Source of the DNA: Brotonthovivens ammoniilytica
Lineage (GTDB): Bacteria > Bacillota > Clostridia > Lachnospirales > Lachnospiraceae
DNA length: 64,000 nt
Direction: 5' to 3'
Assembly (NCBI RefSeq): GCF_025566885.1
Contig: NZ_JAOQJQ010000003.1
Location: forward strand, 248,001 to 312,000
A program made the position numbers and the translations under genes. Under the pieces are notes generated by a model. That model did no database searches. It saw nothing but the letters and a program-made list of their open reading frames with translations, and was not told the origin of the DNA. Shown piece by piece: positions 44,550-53,112 of this stretch; the first letter of the stretch is position 1, and each line of letters begins with the position of its first letter.

Positions 44550-45059
44550 ATGAATTACTTATTTTATTTGGATACATTTTCCTATCATGTATTTATGAAC
44601 TTTTTGTTTGTAATAATTATTATACTGATACCTTTTGCGGTGATAACTCGTGTATTTCGCAGGAAGTCATGGAAAAGGGAGATTCCAACTTATATGTTTT
44701 GTCAGTGGGAGACCTCATTTATATTAGTTTTGATTTCCTGTATTTTGGGAATTATTATAAAACCTGTCTGGCAGCAGATTTTTGTCTTTGCTGGATTAAT
44801 TTTCCTGACATTTTTTGCAGTGTGGGCCGGGAAAAGACACTGCGTCAATTGGTGCGGCAGGGGAAATTTTTATGTACTGGGAGAAAAGTCCTGGGATCAG
44901 CTTTCCAGAGAAGAAAAAGTGTTATCCGCGGAAGAAATTGCCAAAAACAGAATCATTGGTCGGGAACAAATAAAATATTGGAAGCCGATATGGGTATTTT
45001 TTATACCGGCGTTTGTTCCCCTTGTGTTGATGGAAATCGTTCTTTTTTTAGTTAGATAA
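44550..45059 (+). CDS. Membrane protein of unknown function within the ankyrin array
   Basis: 169 residues from ATG 44550 after AGAAGGGAAATA; the longer frame from 44472 begins inside the hairpin and is unlikely. Three or four hydrophobic segments are visible (about 16-35, 53-70, 74-92 and the C-terminus FFIPAFVPLVLMEIVLFLV), with a cytoplasmic stretch containing HCVNWCGRGN. No family is recognised. Its place among the ankyrin lipoprotein genes suggests a role with them, possibly as another immunity-type protein. Confidence 0.6.
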   Translation: MNYLFYLDTFSYHVFMNFLFVIIIILIPFAVITRVFRRKSWKREIPTYMFCQWETSFILVLISCILGIIIKPVWQQIFVFAGLIFLTFFAVWAGKRHCVNWCGRGNFYVLGEKSWDQLSREEKVLSAEEIAKNRIIGREQIKYWKPIWVFFIPAFVPLVLMEIVLFLVR

Positions 45060-45105
45060 GCCTTTTATCATTTCGCTGAATAAAGCGGAGAAACAGGGTG
45101 AGCAT

Positions 45106-46534
45106 ATGAAAAAAATAATAGCAGTATTTGCACTTGTTATTGTGTTTTGTATTTCCGGATGCGGGAGTTTAAAGAATGAATTCCCGGACACAGCAGAGGG
45201 GAAACTGGCAATGGCAATGACGAATTTTGTGCATGAGCCGTTAGAAGAAGCAATTGAACAGGGAGCAGACATCAATTATTTTTCCAAAGAATATCGTCAG
45301 CGAACGAATAATGGGAAATATGAGAGCAATCCCTTAAGAATAGGAATGTATCATGGAATTGATCATTATATGGTCGGACGAATGCTGGAAGCCGGAGCAG
45401 ACCCCGATCTATACGACAGTGATGGTTATCCTGTGTTTTTTTACAGTGCCTGGGAGGATGATACAGACCTGTGTCAGATTTTTCTTGATCACGGAGCAGA
45501 TATTTCCAAAAGAAGTAAAGATAAGTGTACAATTCTTGACTACTATCTTCAGACAAAAGCACCCGGAGGTGCAGACTTAGTGAATNNNNNNNNNNNNNNN
45601 NNNNNNNNNNNNNNNNNNNNNNNNNNNNNNNNNNNNNNNNNNNNNNNNNNNNNNNNNNNNNNNNNNNNNNNNNNNNNNNNNNNNNNNNNNNNNNNNNNNN
45701 NNNNNNNNNNNNNNNNNNNNNNNNNNNNNNNNNNNNNNNNNNNNNNNNNNNNNNNNNNNNNNNNNNNNNNNNNNNNNNNNNNNNNNNNNNNNNNNNNNNN
45801 NNNNNNNNNNNNNNNNNNNNNNNNNNNNNNNNNNNNNNNNNNNNNNNNNNNNNNNNNNNNNNNNNNNNNNNNNNNNNNNNNNNNNNNNNNNNNNNNNNNN
45901 NNNNNNNNNNNNNTTTTATAATGGAAATGTCAAAACGGCATCGGAAATGCTTCAGAAGGCGGAACGAAGAGATGTAACTCTGGGCGATCTGAAAGAAATC
46001 GTATTTAAAAATGACGATACAGTTTTATTTGAATATTTGTGTCAAAGAGAATGGCTTAGTGTTACAGATATTTCTAACGAAGATATCGGAACGATTGTGG
46101 TAAAAGATGCCAGAGAGATCATGAATTATCTGTTTCAAAACGGATATCGGTTTTCAGATCATAAAGGGGCATCTAACGAGGTGTTAAACCGGGCAATTAT
46201 GTTTGAGCGGGAGGAGATGCTGGATTTATTATTAGCAAATGCCGCTGATCCCAGTGAAGATGGGGAACTTGGTTATCCGCTGATTGAGAGCTGCCAGTCT
46301 GGGGATTCCAAAACGATAGAGAAACTGCTGTCCTATGGTGCAGACTTAGATAAGTGTGGAGAAGCTGCAATGCAGAACGCTGTTGTAAGTGCAAATCTGG
46401 ACGCTGTCAAACGCTTAATAGAGCATGGAGTGAAAATTTCAGAGACCACATATAAGGATGCAAAAGAAGCTGGTATTTATAAGAATGATCATACCCGGGA
46501 ATTTGTGAAAAAAGTGTATGAAAGTCAGAAATAA
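45106..46534 (+). CDS. Ankyrin-repeat lipoprotein 4, split by an assembly gap
   Basis: The gene starts MKKIIAVFALVIVFCISGCG (lipobox C19) and ends like gene 1 (NDHTREFVKKVYESQK). Bases 45586-45913 are N. Alignment with gene 1 predicts 339 missing bases, but 328 N are present, and adding 11 would restore a single frame of about 480 codons. The frame break is therefore most likely a gap-size artefact. From about 45390 onward the sequence is almost identical to gene 1, which explains why the assembly failed here. The 5' leader (GAATAAAGC-GGAGAAACAGGGTG) repeats that of gene 2. Confidence 0.7.
45586..45913. other. Assembly gap (328 N)
   Basis: The gap falls inside ankyrin gene 4, in the part that is near-identical to gene 1. 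No sequence statement can be made for it. Confidence 0.99.
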
Positions 46535-46545
46535 AGAATATGCAG

Positions 46546-46587
46546 CCCAGGAGGGGAATTCTACAAATACAGAATTCTTCTCCTGGG
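46546..46587. terminator. Bidirectional terminator between the ankyrin array and AbiH gene
   Basis: CCCAGGAG pairs with CTCCTGGG, with an inner GAATTCT/AGAATTC stem; T-rich sequence follows on the plus side. The flanking genes are convergent. Confidence 0.7.
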
Positions 46588-46606
46588 TTTTACAGTACAG
46601 TCATTT

Positions 46607-47659
46607 CTAAATTGCAGTCAGGGTAAACTTTCCGGTTTGAATTTTTTCCAGCGCAGCTTCTTTTCCAAACAGCCGGATCAGGCTGATCACTTTTCTGGCA
46701 TAGTCCTCCTGATCTGTATAATAGATGATCATCTGCCGGGATGCCGTTTCCAGCTGCCGGATGATCATTTCATCACCTGTGGGCATGGAATAGCCGAAAA
46801 TATGAGTGATTACAGGAACAGGCAGCCCCTGGGAGTCCGTTGGATACAGCTGCTGTTTGTCAGGAATACCGGTAAATCTTATAATATTCTGGAAATAGTT
46901 TTTAAAGTAAATAAAATCCAGATTGTCCTGAGAATCGTTCGGAATTCCAAGAATCATATTCAACGGCTGGCTGTCTGCACGGCCTTTGGCATAAAAGATC
47001 TGTTCCCGGGGAATGTCATACAGCCTGCAGGTATCTGTGTAATTAAAATTAATGACATAATCCGGCTGAAGTTCCAAGAGTTTTTCCCAGCGGGCAGTAC
47101 AGTTTTTTGGCTCAGCGCAGTGGGACAGATACAGGCCAAGGGACCGGGTAAAGTTGTCAAGCTCCCTGCAAAGCTCCTGTATCATTCCTTTTTGGTTCAG
47201 TTCTCTGCCGTCTGTAATATAATCCTGCCGGATTTTAAACAGGCCTCCGGATAGATCATCATAGATCTGTTCAAAGAGCCGGAAAAACTGCTGAAAAACA
47301 CGCAGTTCATAATAAGAGAAGCTTTCGCAGAAAATGGAATACCGGCTGATATCAAACTGGGGTTCTTTTTTCTGCTCTTCCAGCTTTTTGAAAAAATCAA
47401 TAAAGACAGTTACTATTTTTTCCAGCTCTGCTTCAAATCCATTCCAATCATTTTCAATGGCCATACCCTTTTGAAAATATCTGAAAAATCCATTCTGAAT
47501 ACATAAGGTAAAAATTTTCTGTTCCCATTTAGTCCGCTGATCTTCAGGTTTTTCCTCGATTTGGCCGGCGGCAGTTAAAAAATCCTGATAATTTGTTTTT
47601 AAACCGTGGTAAAGGTCAAAACCATTGCCTGTTACTAAAATATGGTGTGTATTTGACAT
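46607..47659 (-). CDS. AbiH-family protein, candidate phage-defence gene
   Basis: The 350-residue soluble protein begins HHILVTGNGFDLYHGLKTNYQDFL, the nucleotide-binding-like N-terminal motif of the AbiH (abortive infection) family. It also shows the later motifs PDYVINFNYTDTCRLYDI, a short basic loop FYAKGRADSQPLNMILGIPN and THIFGYSMPTGDEMII. AbiH proteins were found as lactococcal phage-resistance factors; the fold resembles SIR2-type domains, although a full NADase motif is not evident. It lies at the end of the toxin/immunity-like region. The start ATG 47659 is preceded by AAGAAGGGATCTC. Confidence 0.75.
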   Translation of the reverse strand: MSNTHHILVTGNGFDLYHGLKTNYQDFLTAAGQIEEKPEDQRTKWEQKIFTLCIQNGFFRYFQKGMAIENDWNGFEAELEKIVTVFIDFFKKLEEQKKEPQFDISRYSIFCESFSYYELRVFQQFFRLFEQIYDDLSGGLFKIRQDYITDGRELNQKGMIQELCRELDNFTRSLGLYLSHCAEPKNCTARWEKLLELQPDYVINFNYTDTCRLYDIPREQIFYAKGRADSQPLNMILGIPNDSQDNLDFIYFKNYFQNIIRFTGIPDKQQLYPTDSQGLPVPVITHIFGYSMPTGDEMIIRQLETASRQMIIYYTDQEDYARKVISLIRLFGKEAALEKIQTGKFTLTAI

Positions 47660-47678
47660 ATGAGATCCCTTCTTTTTA

Positions 47679-48545
47679 TTAAAGTTTCTGTCTGTTTAAA
47701 AAGTCTTTAAACTCCTGTTCCTGCTCCCGGAAGTCTTTCATACCAAGGTCATACAGCTGCTGCTCGATTTCGCGGTCCATGGTATAGGTGCCCATTTTCA
47801 GCTGTGTGCTGGGAGCAAAAATAAATGCTTTTCCCTGTTTTTCCAGTTCGAAGGCTTTTTCCTGGCAGGCCCGGTACATAATATGTCTGTTATCAAGGGC
47901 TTCTATAACTTTTGGATATTTTCTGCAGAGGCGGGAGTAGGCAAACCGCATTTTTTCAGGCCCTTTTATAAGATCTTTCTGTTTGGATAAAATGATAACC
48001 AGCCGGTCACAGCCGTCATCCAGCGCCCTTTGCACGGGAATTGCATCAGTGACTCCGCCGTCATAATAAAGGCGCCCGTCTATCTCTACCGGACGGCAGG
48101 CGCCTGGCAGTGCACAGGAAGCCATAATATGGCGGTAATCATCCTGTATCATATCCTGTTTGCTGAAATAGGCCGGTTTTCCCGTCTGGGCATCTGTAGC
48201 AACTAAGTGAAATTCTGCGGGGTTTGCAAGAATAGCCGGGAAATCCAGTGGGTCGGCACCGTCTGAATTGGTAAGGTCTGCATATATGTACTGGAGTCCA
48301 AACAGATTTCCGGTTTTCAGGAAGCTTTTTAATCCGAAATAACCGGGTTCTTTTAAATGTTCTGTGTAAAAACGCAGATTACGTTCCCGTTGTCCGGCCA
48401 TAAAGGATGCAACGTTGGCGGAACCGGCTGATACGCCGATACAGTAGTCAAAGGTAATATGATGATCTAAAAATGCGTCAAGGATACCTGCGCTGTATGC
48501 ACATTTCATACCGCCGCCCTCAACGATCAGTCCAAGTTTATTCAT
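47679..48545 (-). CDS. Patatin-like phospholipase 1
   Basis: This 288-residue cytosolic hydrolase is of the RssA/patatin type. The oxyanion loop is VEGGGMKCAYSAG, the nucleophile elbow GVSAGS has S39, and the dyad Asp is in YYDGGVTDAIP. No signal peptide is present. Such proteins hydrolyse acyl-lipids; targets of bacterial members are largely unknown. A paralogue lies 600 bases away on the same strand (49148-50059), with one small gene on the other strand between them. AGGAAAAG precedes ATG 48545. Confidence 0.85.
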   Translation of the reverse strand: MNKLGLIVEGGGMKCAYSAGILDAFLDHHITFDYCIGVSAGSANVASFMAGQRERNLRFYTEHLKEPGYFGLKSFLKTGNLFGLQYIYADLTNSDGADPLDFPAILANPAEFHLVATDAQTGKPAYFSKQDMIQDDYRHIMASCALPGACRPVEIDGRLYYDGGVTDAIPVQRALDDGCDRLVIILSKQKDLIKGPEKMRFAYSRLCRKYPKVIEALDNRHIMYRACQEKAFELEKQGKAFIFAPSTQLKMGTYTMDREIEQQLYDLGMKDFREQEQEFKDFLNRQKL

Positions 48546-48622
48546 TCTTTTCCTCCATTTGTGAATACCATTTATTTTATACCAGTTGTTTTCAGATTAC
48601 AATGTCTGCCGGGAGGAATCTT

Positions 48623-48651
48623 TTGCATACCGGTTGTAAATATGGTAATCT
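48623..48651 (+). promoter_or_regulatory. Promoter of the small helical protein gene
   Basis: TTGCAT (48623-48628), 17 bp, TAATCT (48646-48651), about 38 bases before the start codon and divergent from patatin gene 1. Confidence 0.4.
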
Positions 48652-48688
48652 TGGTCTGTAAAAAAGAGAAAAAAGAAAGAGGTGCAGG

Positions 48689-49120
48689 ATGATGACTGAT
48701 GGATATGACAGCCGTGAAATAGAAGAAGCAATAGAAGCTGGATGGCAGGCGAAAAACACTCTGGAAAGCGCCATAGATGCTCTGGAGAGCGCCGCAGGAT
48801 GGGGTGTCTGGGATCTGCTGGGGGGAAATCTGTTTTCCGGAATGATGAAGCATTCCCGTATGGATGATGCTCAGGTGCTTGTGGAAGAAGCACAGCGAAA
48901 GCTCCGGAGATTTCAAAGAGAGTTAAATGATGTTCATCTGGCTCCGGAGCTTAAGGTAAATATGGAAGGTTTCAGCCGTATGGCAGATTATCTTTTTGAC
49001 AATGTTTTTCTGGATATGTTTGTGCAGTCCAAAATCAGGAATAATATCCGGGAACTAAAGCGGGCTGTAACAGAGATTGAACAGGTGCTCTCCTGGCTGC
49101 GGGTTCAGGCTGAGATATAG
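48689..49120 (+). CDS. Small helical protein of unknown function
   Basis: The 143-residue product is predicted to be almost all helix, with no signal peptide. A central loop GWGVWDLLGGNLFSGMMKHSRMDDAQ is the most distinctive part and recurs in conserved hypothetical Firmicute proteins, though no name is recalled. It stands alone on the plus strand between two patatin genes. Its last codons lie in the first unit of a 43-bp tandem duplication shared with the convergent patatin gene 2. Confidence 0.65.
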   Translation: MMTDGYDSREIEEAIEAGWQAKNTLESAIDALESAAGWGVWDLLGGNLFSGMMKHSRMDDAQVLVEEAQRKLRRFQRELNDVHLAPELKVNMEGFSRMADYLFDNVFLDMFVQSKIRNNIRELKRAVTEIEQVLSWLRVQAEI

Positions 49121-49200
49121 TCTTTGAAACTTTTTCCAATTGGATTTTCAGGCTGAGATATAGTCTTTGAAACTTTTTTCAGCTGGATTTTCAGGCTGGG
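49104..49200. repeat. 43-bp tandem duplication at convergent gene ends
   Basis: TTCAGGCTGAGATATAGTCT and the following bases occur at 49104 and again at 49147, with the first 11 bases recurring once more near 49190. The stop codon of the small helical gene is in unit 1, and the C-terminal codons of patatin gene 2 (KSFKDYISA) are in unit 2. Confidence 0.75.
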
Positions 49201-50059
49201 ATGCAGGATTTAAAAACTTTTCCAGCTGTTCTTTCAGTGTATGGAAATCTTTGATGCCAAGGTCATACAGCTGTTGCTCCCGTTTCGCATCCATGGTGAT
49301 CAGATTTGTTTTTAAATCTGTGCTGGGGGCGAAAAGGAATGCTTTTTGTTCCTGTTCAAGCTTTAATGCCGTTTCACGGGTTTTCCGATACATAATATGG
49401 CGTTGATTCAATGCCTGGACTGTATTTGGATAGTTTCTGCACATACGGGAATAGAGAAAACGGAATTTTTCCGGGGGTTTGATAAAATTTTTTGGTTTAC
49501 ATAATATAACAACGATTTTATCACAGCCCTCCAGAAAGGCCCGTTCAATGGGAATGGCATCAGAAATGCCGCCGTCATAGTAGGGGACACCGTTGATTTT
49601 CATGGGCCGGCAGGCTCCGGGCAGTGAGCAGGAGGCAATAATATGGCTGTAATCATCCTGTTTCATCAGATCTTTGGAAAAATATTCTGGGGTTCCGGTT
49701 ACAGCATTGGTGGCAACGGCATAAAAAGGAACCGGATTATTTTTAAATGCAGGGAAATCCAGGGGATCCTTACCGGCTGAATTGCTTAACGTTCTGTAGA
49801 TATAGTCCAGACCAAAAAGATTGCCGGTTTTAAAAAAACTTTTTACTCCGAAATATCCGGGGTCTTTTAAATGTTCGGTGTAGAAACGGAGATTTCGTCC
49901 CCGCTGTCCGGCCAGATAACTGACCAGATTAGCCGCGCCGGCAGAAACTCCGATGCAGTAATCAAATGTAATCTTGTAATCTAAAAACGCATCAAGGATA
50001 CCTGCACTGTATGCGCATTTCATCCCGCCTCCTTCAACAACCAGTCCGATTTTATTCAT
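49148..50059 (-). CDS. Patatin-like phospholipase 2
   Basis: The 303-residue paralogue of patatin 1 has VEGGGMKCAYSAG, the GVSAGA nucleophile motif and YYDGGISDAIP. It has a longer C-terminal tail (NPASQPENPAEKSFKDYISA), part of which is encoded by a 43-bp tandem duplication. AAAGGAAAGAGC precedes ATG 50059. The two patatins are similar over their whole length, so they arose by an old local duplication with the small gene kept between them. Confidence 0.85.
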   Translation of the reverse strand: MNKIGLVVEGGGMKCAYSAGILDAFLDYKITFDYCIGVSAGAANLVSYLAGQRGRNLRFYTEHLKDPGYFGVKSFFKTGNLFGLDYIYRTLSNSAGKDPLDFPAFKNNPVPFYAVATNAVTGTPEYFSKDLMKQDDYSHIIASCSLPGACRPMKINGVPYYDGGISDAIPIERAFLEGCDKIVVILCKPKNFIKPPEKFRFLYSRMCRNYPNTVQALNQRHIMYRKTRETALKLEQEQKAFLFAPSTDLKTNLITMDAKREQQLYDLGIKDFHTLKEQLEKFLNPASQPENPAEKSFKDYISA

Positions 50060-50292
50060 AAAAGCTCTTTCCTTTCGTTTATTAGTGTATGGATGTTACA
50101 AAGAATTGTTATACAGGTATGCCGGGAACGGAAAGAAATCTTCAAATTGAAATCTTTAAATCGAAATCTTTAGGAGGATGTTTTTTTGATAAAAAAACTC
50201 CTCTGCTCTGATAAAAAAACTCTATAACCCTCTTGAAAATTTCAAAACTGCTTTTAATGAGAAAAATAGTCGCAAAAAATAAAAAAATCAAC

Positions 50293-50347
50293 TTGTAATT
50301 TTAAAATTTGGAATTTATAATACAAAATCGAGTTAGCTATAACTAAC
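50293..50347 (+). promoter_or_regulatory. Promoter plus GTTAG-N6-CTAAC operator of the flavin locus
   Basis: -35 TTGTAA (50293-50298) and -10 TATAAT (50316-50321) are 17 bp apart. The palindrome GTTAGCTATAACTAAC (50332-50347) begins about 10 bases after the -10 box, overlapping the expected transcription start, a classic repressor position. It matches the palindromes at 486 and 55286. The remaining 50060-50290 interval is AT-rich, with an AGGAG/CTCCT hairpin near 50172-50205 and no gene. Confidence 0.65.
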
Positions 50348-50360
50348 CAAGGAGGGATTC

Positions 50361-51473
50361 ATGAAAAAAATCATTGTATATATTGTAGTATCGGCTGCAG
50401 TCATATCCATGTGTCTGGGGGCGGCCGGATGCTCCACAAGCACCAATGTTTTGGCAGCCCAGCAGTCTTCGGAAAATGCTGACAGTACAGAAAAGGATGA
50501 AGCGTCCGGGGAAGTTTTATCTGCATCCAGGGATATATTTGCTATGGATACTTATATGACGGTGGAGGCCTATGGGGATCATTGCCAGGAAGCGGTAGAT
50601 CAGGCGGAAGAGGAGATTTTAAGACTGGATCAGATGCTTTCTACAGGAAGTATTTCCAGTGAGATATCTAAATTAAATCAAGACGGTTACGGAACCGTAT
50701 CCCGGGATACTTTTTACCTGATTCAAAGATCGCTGGAGCTGTATCAGGAGACGGACGGGGCTTTTAATATTGCTGTTTATCCGGTTATGAGAGCCTGGGG
50801 ATTTACTGATCAGAATTATAAGGTTCCGGATGAGACAGAGCTTAAAAAACTGATTTCTGATATGGATCTGACCGGGGTTGTGCTGGATGAAAAAACGTAC
50901 CGTGTACAGCTGGCAAATGATGAAATGGAAATTGATCTGGGAGGGATTGCCAAAGGATACACATCATCCAGAATTATGGATATTTTCAAAAGCTGTAAGG
51001 TGGAAAGCGGGATGGTAAGCCTGGGTGGAAATGTGCAGCTGTATGGAGCAAAAGCAGATGGAAGCAGCTGGAGAGTGGCTATTGAAGATCCTAATAATTT
51101 ATCCGGGTATGCAGGAATTCTGGAAGCCAAAAACCGGGCGGTGATTACCTCAGGAGGGTATGAGCGTTACTTTGAACAGGATGGAAAAGAATACCATCAT
51201 ATTATTGATCCCAAGACAGGATATCCGGCTGACAACGGCTTAAAATCAGTAACTATTGTAAGCGCTGACGGAACGCTGGCCGACGGTCTTTCCACTTCTT
51301 TGTTCATTATGGGAAAGGACAGGGCTTTGGAGTTTTGGCAGGCGCACAGTGAGGAGTTTGATGCTGTTCTTATTATGGAGGATGGAAGTATTTATATTAC
51401 AGAAGGAATTGAAAACGATTTTCAGACAGAGCAGAAATCAGTAATTGTGAGAAAGGAAGATTCGGATGAATAA
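50361..51473 (+). CDS. apbE: FAD:protein FMN transferase, lipoprotein form
   Basis: The 370-residue ApbE-family lipoprotein has lipobox GAAGC (C24), a short linker and the ApbE domain (about 60-350) with MDTYMTVEAYG, IDLGGIAKGYTSSRIM, HHIIDPKTGYPADNG and LSTSLFIMG. ApbE uses FAD and Mg to attach FMN covalently to a Thr in the D-x-x-[ST]-G-A-T motif of extracytosolic proteins. Four such targets follow in the same operon or next to it. AAGGAGGG precedes ATG 50361; the end overlaps the next gene by eight bases. Confidence 0.93.
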   Translation: MKKIIVYIVVSAAVISMCLGAAGCSTSTNVLAAQQSSENADSTEKDEASGEVLSASRDIFAMDTYMTVEAYGDHCQEAVDQAEEEILRLDQMLSTGSISSEISKLNQDGYGTVSRDTFYLIQRSLELYQETDGAFNIAVYPVMRAWGFTDQNYKVPDETELKKLISDMDLTGVVLDEKTYRVQLANDEMEIDLGGIAKGYTSSRIMDIFKSCKVESGMVSLGGNVQLYGAKADGSSWRVAIEDPNNLSGYAGILEAKNRAVITSGGYERYFEQDGKEYHHIIDPKTGYPADNGLKSVTIVSADGTLADGLSTSLFIMGKDRALEFWQAHSEEFDAVLIMEDGSIYITEGIENDFQTEQKSVIVRKEDSDE

Positions 51474-53112
51474 TCATTTAAAAAAGTGGGGAGGGATGCG
51501 CTACCTTCTGCCGGCGGCTTTATGCACCTGCTGTGTTGCCTGGGCGCTGCATGGATATACGGCTCCTGTATATGAAGTAAAAGCATCGGATCTTTCTGAA
51601 CTGTCAGATGAGAATCCGGAAAATGAAGAATCGGCAGCTTCCGGGAATTTTGACCTGGAAGATGGATTTTATGAGGGAACCGGCGTGGGTTATGCGGGAA
51701 ATATCACGGTATCGGTAGAAATAAAAGATCATTCTATTGTGGGAATTGAAATTCTCAGTGTGGAAGCAGACGATAAAGCTTTTTTTAATCGGGCAAAAGG
51801 TGTTATTGACCGGATTATCAGCAGTCAGAGCACAAATGTGGATGCAGTGTCCGGAGCAACCTACAGCTCTAGGGGAATTATCAGTGCGGTGGAAAATGCG
51901 CTTACCGGTAAGGTAAACCAGGAAGAGCCGGCCAAAGCAGCTGCATCTTCCCCCAGGGGTTCGCTGACAGTGGCTGATGTAAAAGATGCGGCTGCCTATC
52001 GGGACGGGACCTATTATGGAAACGGGACCGGTTTTTCGGGAGATCTGAAAGTGAAAGTGGTGATAAAAGACGGAAAGATTGTTTCTGTTGATGTGGTTTC
52101 TTCCGGGGACGATGCAGCTTATCTGAAAAAAGCGTCCGGATTGATTAAAAACATCATCTCGGGTCAGAGCACAAATGTGGACACTGTGTCCGGTGCAACG
52201 TACAGCTCAACGGGCATTATTACAGCTGTCCGGGATGCATTAAGCCAGGCGGCAGTGGAGCCGGATACCAAAACAAATAAAACAGAAACGGTGAAATCGG
52301 ATGCCGGTAAAACAGAAACCGGCAAAGAAGGAAGATTTCCATACAATGACGGGATCTATTATGGAATCGGAGAAGGATATCTTGGTGAAATAAAGGTTGC
52401 CCTTGTTTTGAAGAATCATACTATAAAGGCGGTTATGATTCTTGAAAATGAAGCAGATGATGAGGCCTTTTTTAACAGAGCTAAAGTCATTGCGGACCGA
52501 ATTGTGGAGCAGCAGAATACAGATGTAGATGTAGTATCCGGAGCAACCTACAGTTCAAAGGGGATTTTAGAGGCGGTAAAACAGGCTCTGCTAGAGGCAG
52601 AGCAGGTAACTGCCGGCAAGAAAGAGCCGCCGGCAAATGATAATACCGATTCTGACGGGAGCGGAAACGGCTCGGAGGATACATCGGGAGATGAATCATT
52701 AAACGGCAAAGATGATTCTTCAGGAAATGATTCAAAGGATCCTTCCCAAGAAAGCATTTACCGGGATGGTGACTATACATGGGAGGTTTTATGTGAACCG
52801 GATGAAGAACAGGATTTTATGCCGTATCTTTTGTCACTGACGGTTTCCATAGCCAATGACAAAATTGTGGCAGTAACGGATATTAAGGGTACCGGAGATG
52901 ATTATGATTCCGGAAACGATCCGTACCTGAACAAAGCGGTAAAGGGAACAAGTAAGTATCCCGGAGTTGTTTCACAGATTTTAGACCAGGGCGTTCCGGA
53001 GCATATTGACGTGGTAACAAGAGCAACGTGCTCGTCAAATGCCATTATAAAAGGCTGTCAGGAAATACTAGAACAGGCCAGGATACAGCAGGGTGAGGAG
53101 GCGGAAGAATGA
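51466..53112 (+). CDS. Extracytosolic protein with four FMN-binding domains
   Basis: A 548-residue membrane-anchored protein with one N-terminal hydrophobic segment (about 10-30). Four tandem FMN-binding domains follow (about 60-145, 180-265, 300-385 and 435-545), joined by Ser/Asp-rich linkers. Domains 1-3 have clean flavinylation motifs (DAVSGATYS, DTVSGATYS, DVVSGATYS). Domain 4 is longer and carries DVVTRATCSS, with Arg in place of Gly. The multi-flavin string is suited to moving electrons through the wall, as in described flavin-based extracellular electron-transfer proteins. It overlaps apbE by eight bases and the next gene by four. Confidence 0.88.
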   Translation: MNNHLKKWGGMRYLLPAALCTCCVAWALHGYTAPVYEVKASDLSELSDENPENEESAASGNFDLEDGFYEGTGVGYAGNITVSVEIKDHSIVGIEILSVEADDKAFFNRAKGVIDRIISSQSTNVDAVSGATYSSRGIISAVENALTGKVNQEEPAKAAASSPRGSLTVADVKDAAAYRDGTYYGNGTGFSGDLKVKVVIKDGKIVSVDVVSSGDDAAYLKKASGLIKNIISGQSTNVDTVSGATYSSTGIITAVRDALSQAAVEPDTKTNKTETVKSDAGKTETGKEGRFPYNDGIYYGIGEGYLGEIKVALVLKNHTIKAVMILENEADDEAFFNRAKVIADRIVEQQNTDVDVVSGATYSSKGILEAVKQALLEAEQVTAGKKEPPANDNTDSDGSGNGSEDTSGDESLNGKDDSSGNDSKDPSQESIYRDGDYTWEVLCEPDEEQDFMPYLLSLTVSIANDKIVAVTDIKGTGDDYDSGNDPYLNKAVKGTSKYPGVVSQILDQGVPEHIDVVTRATCSSNAIIKGCQEILEQARIQQGEEAEE

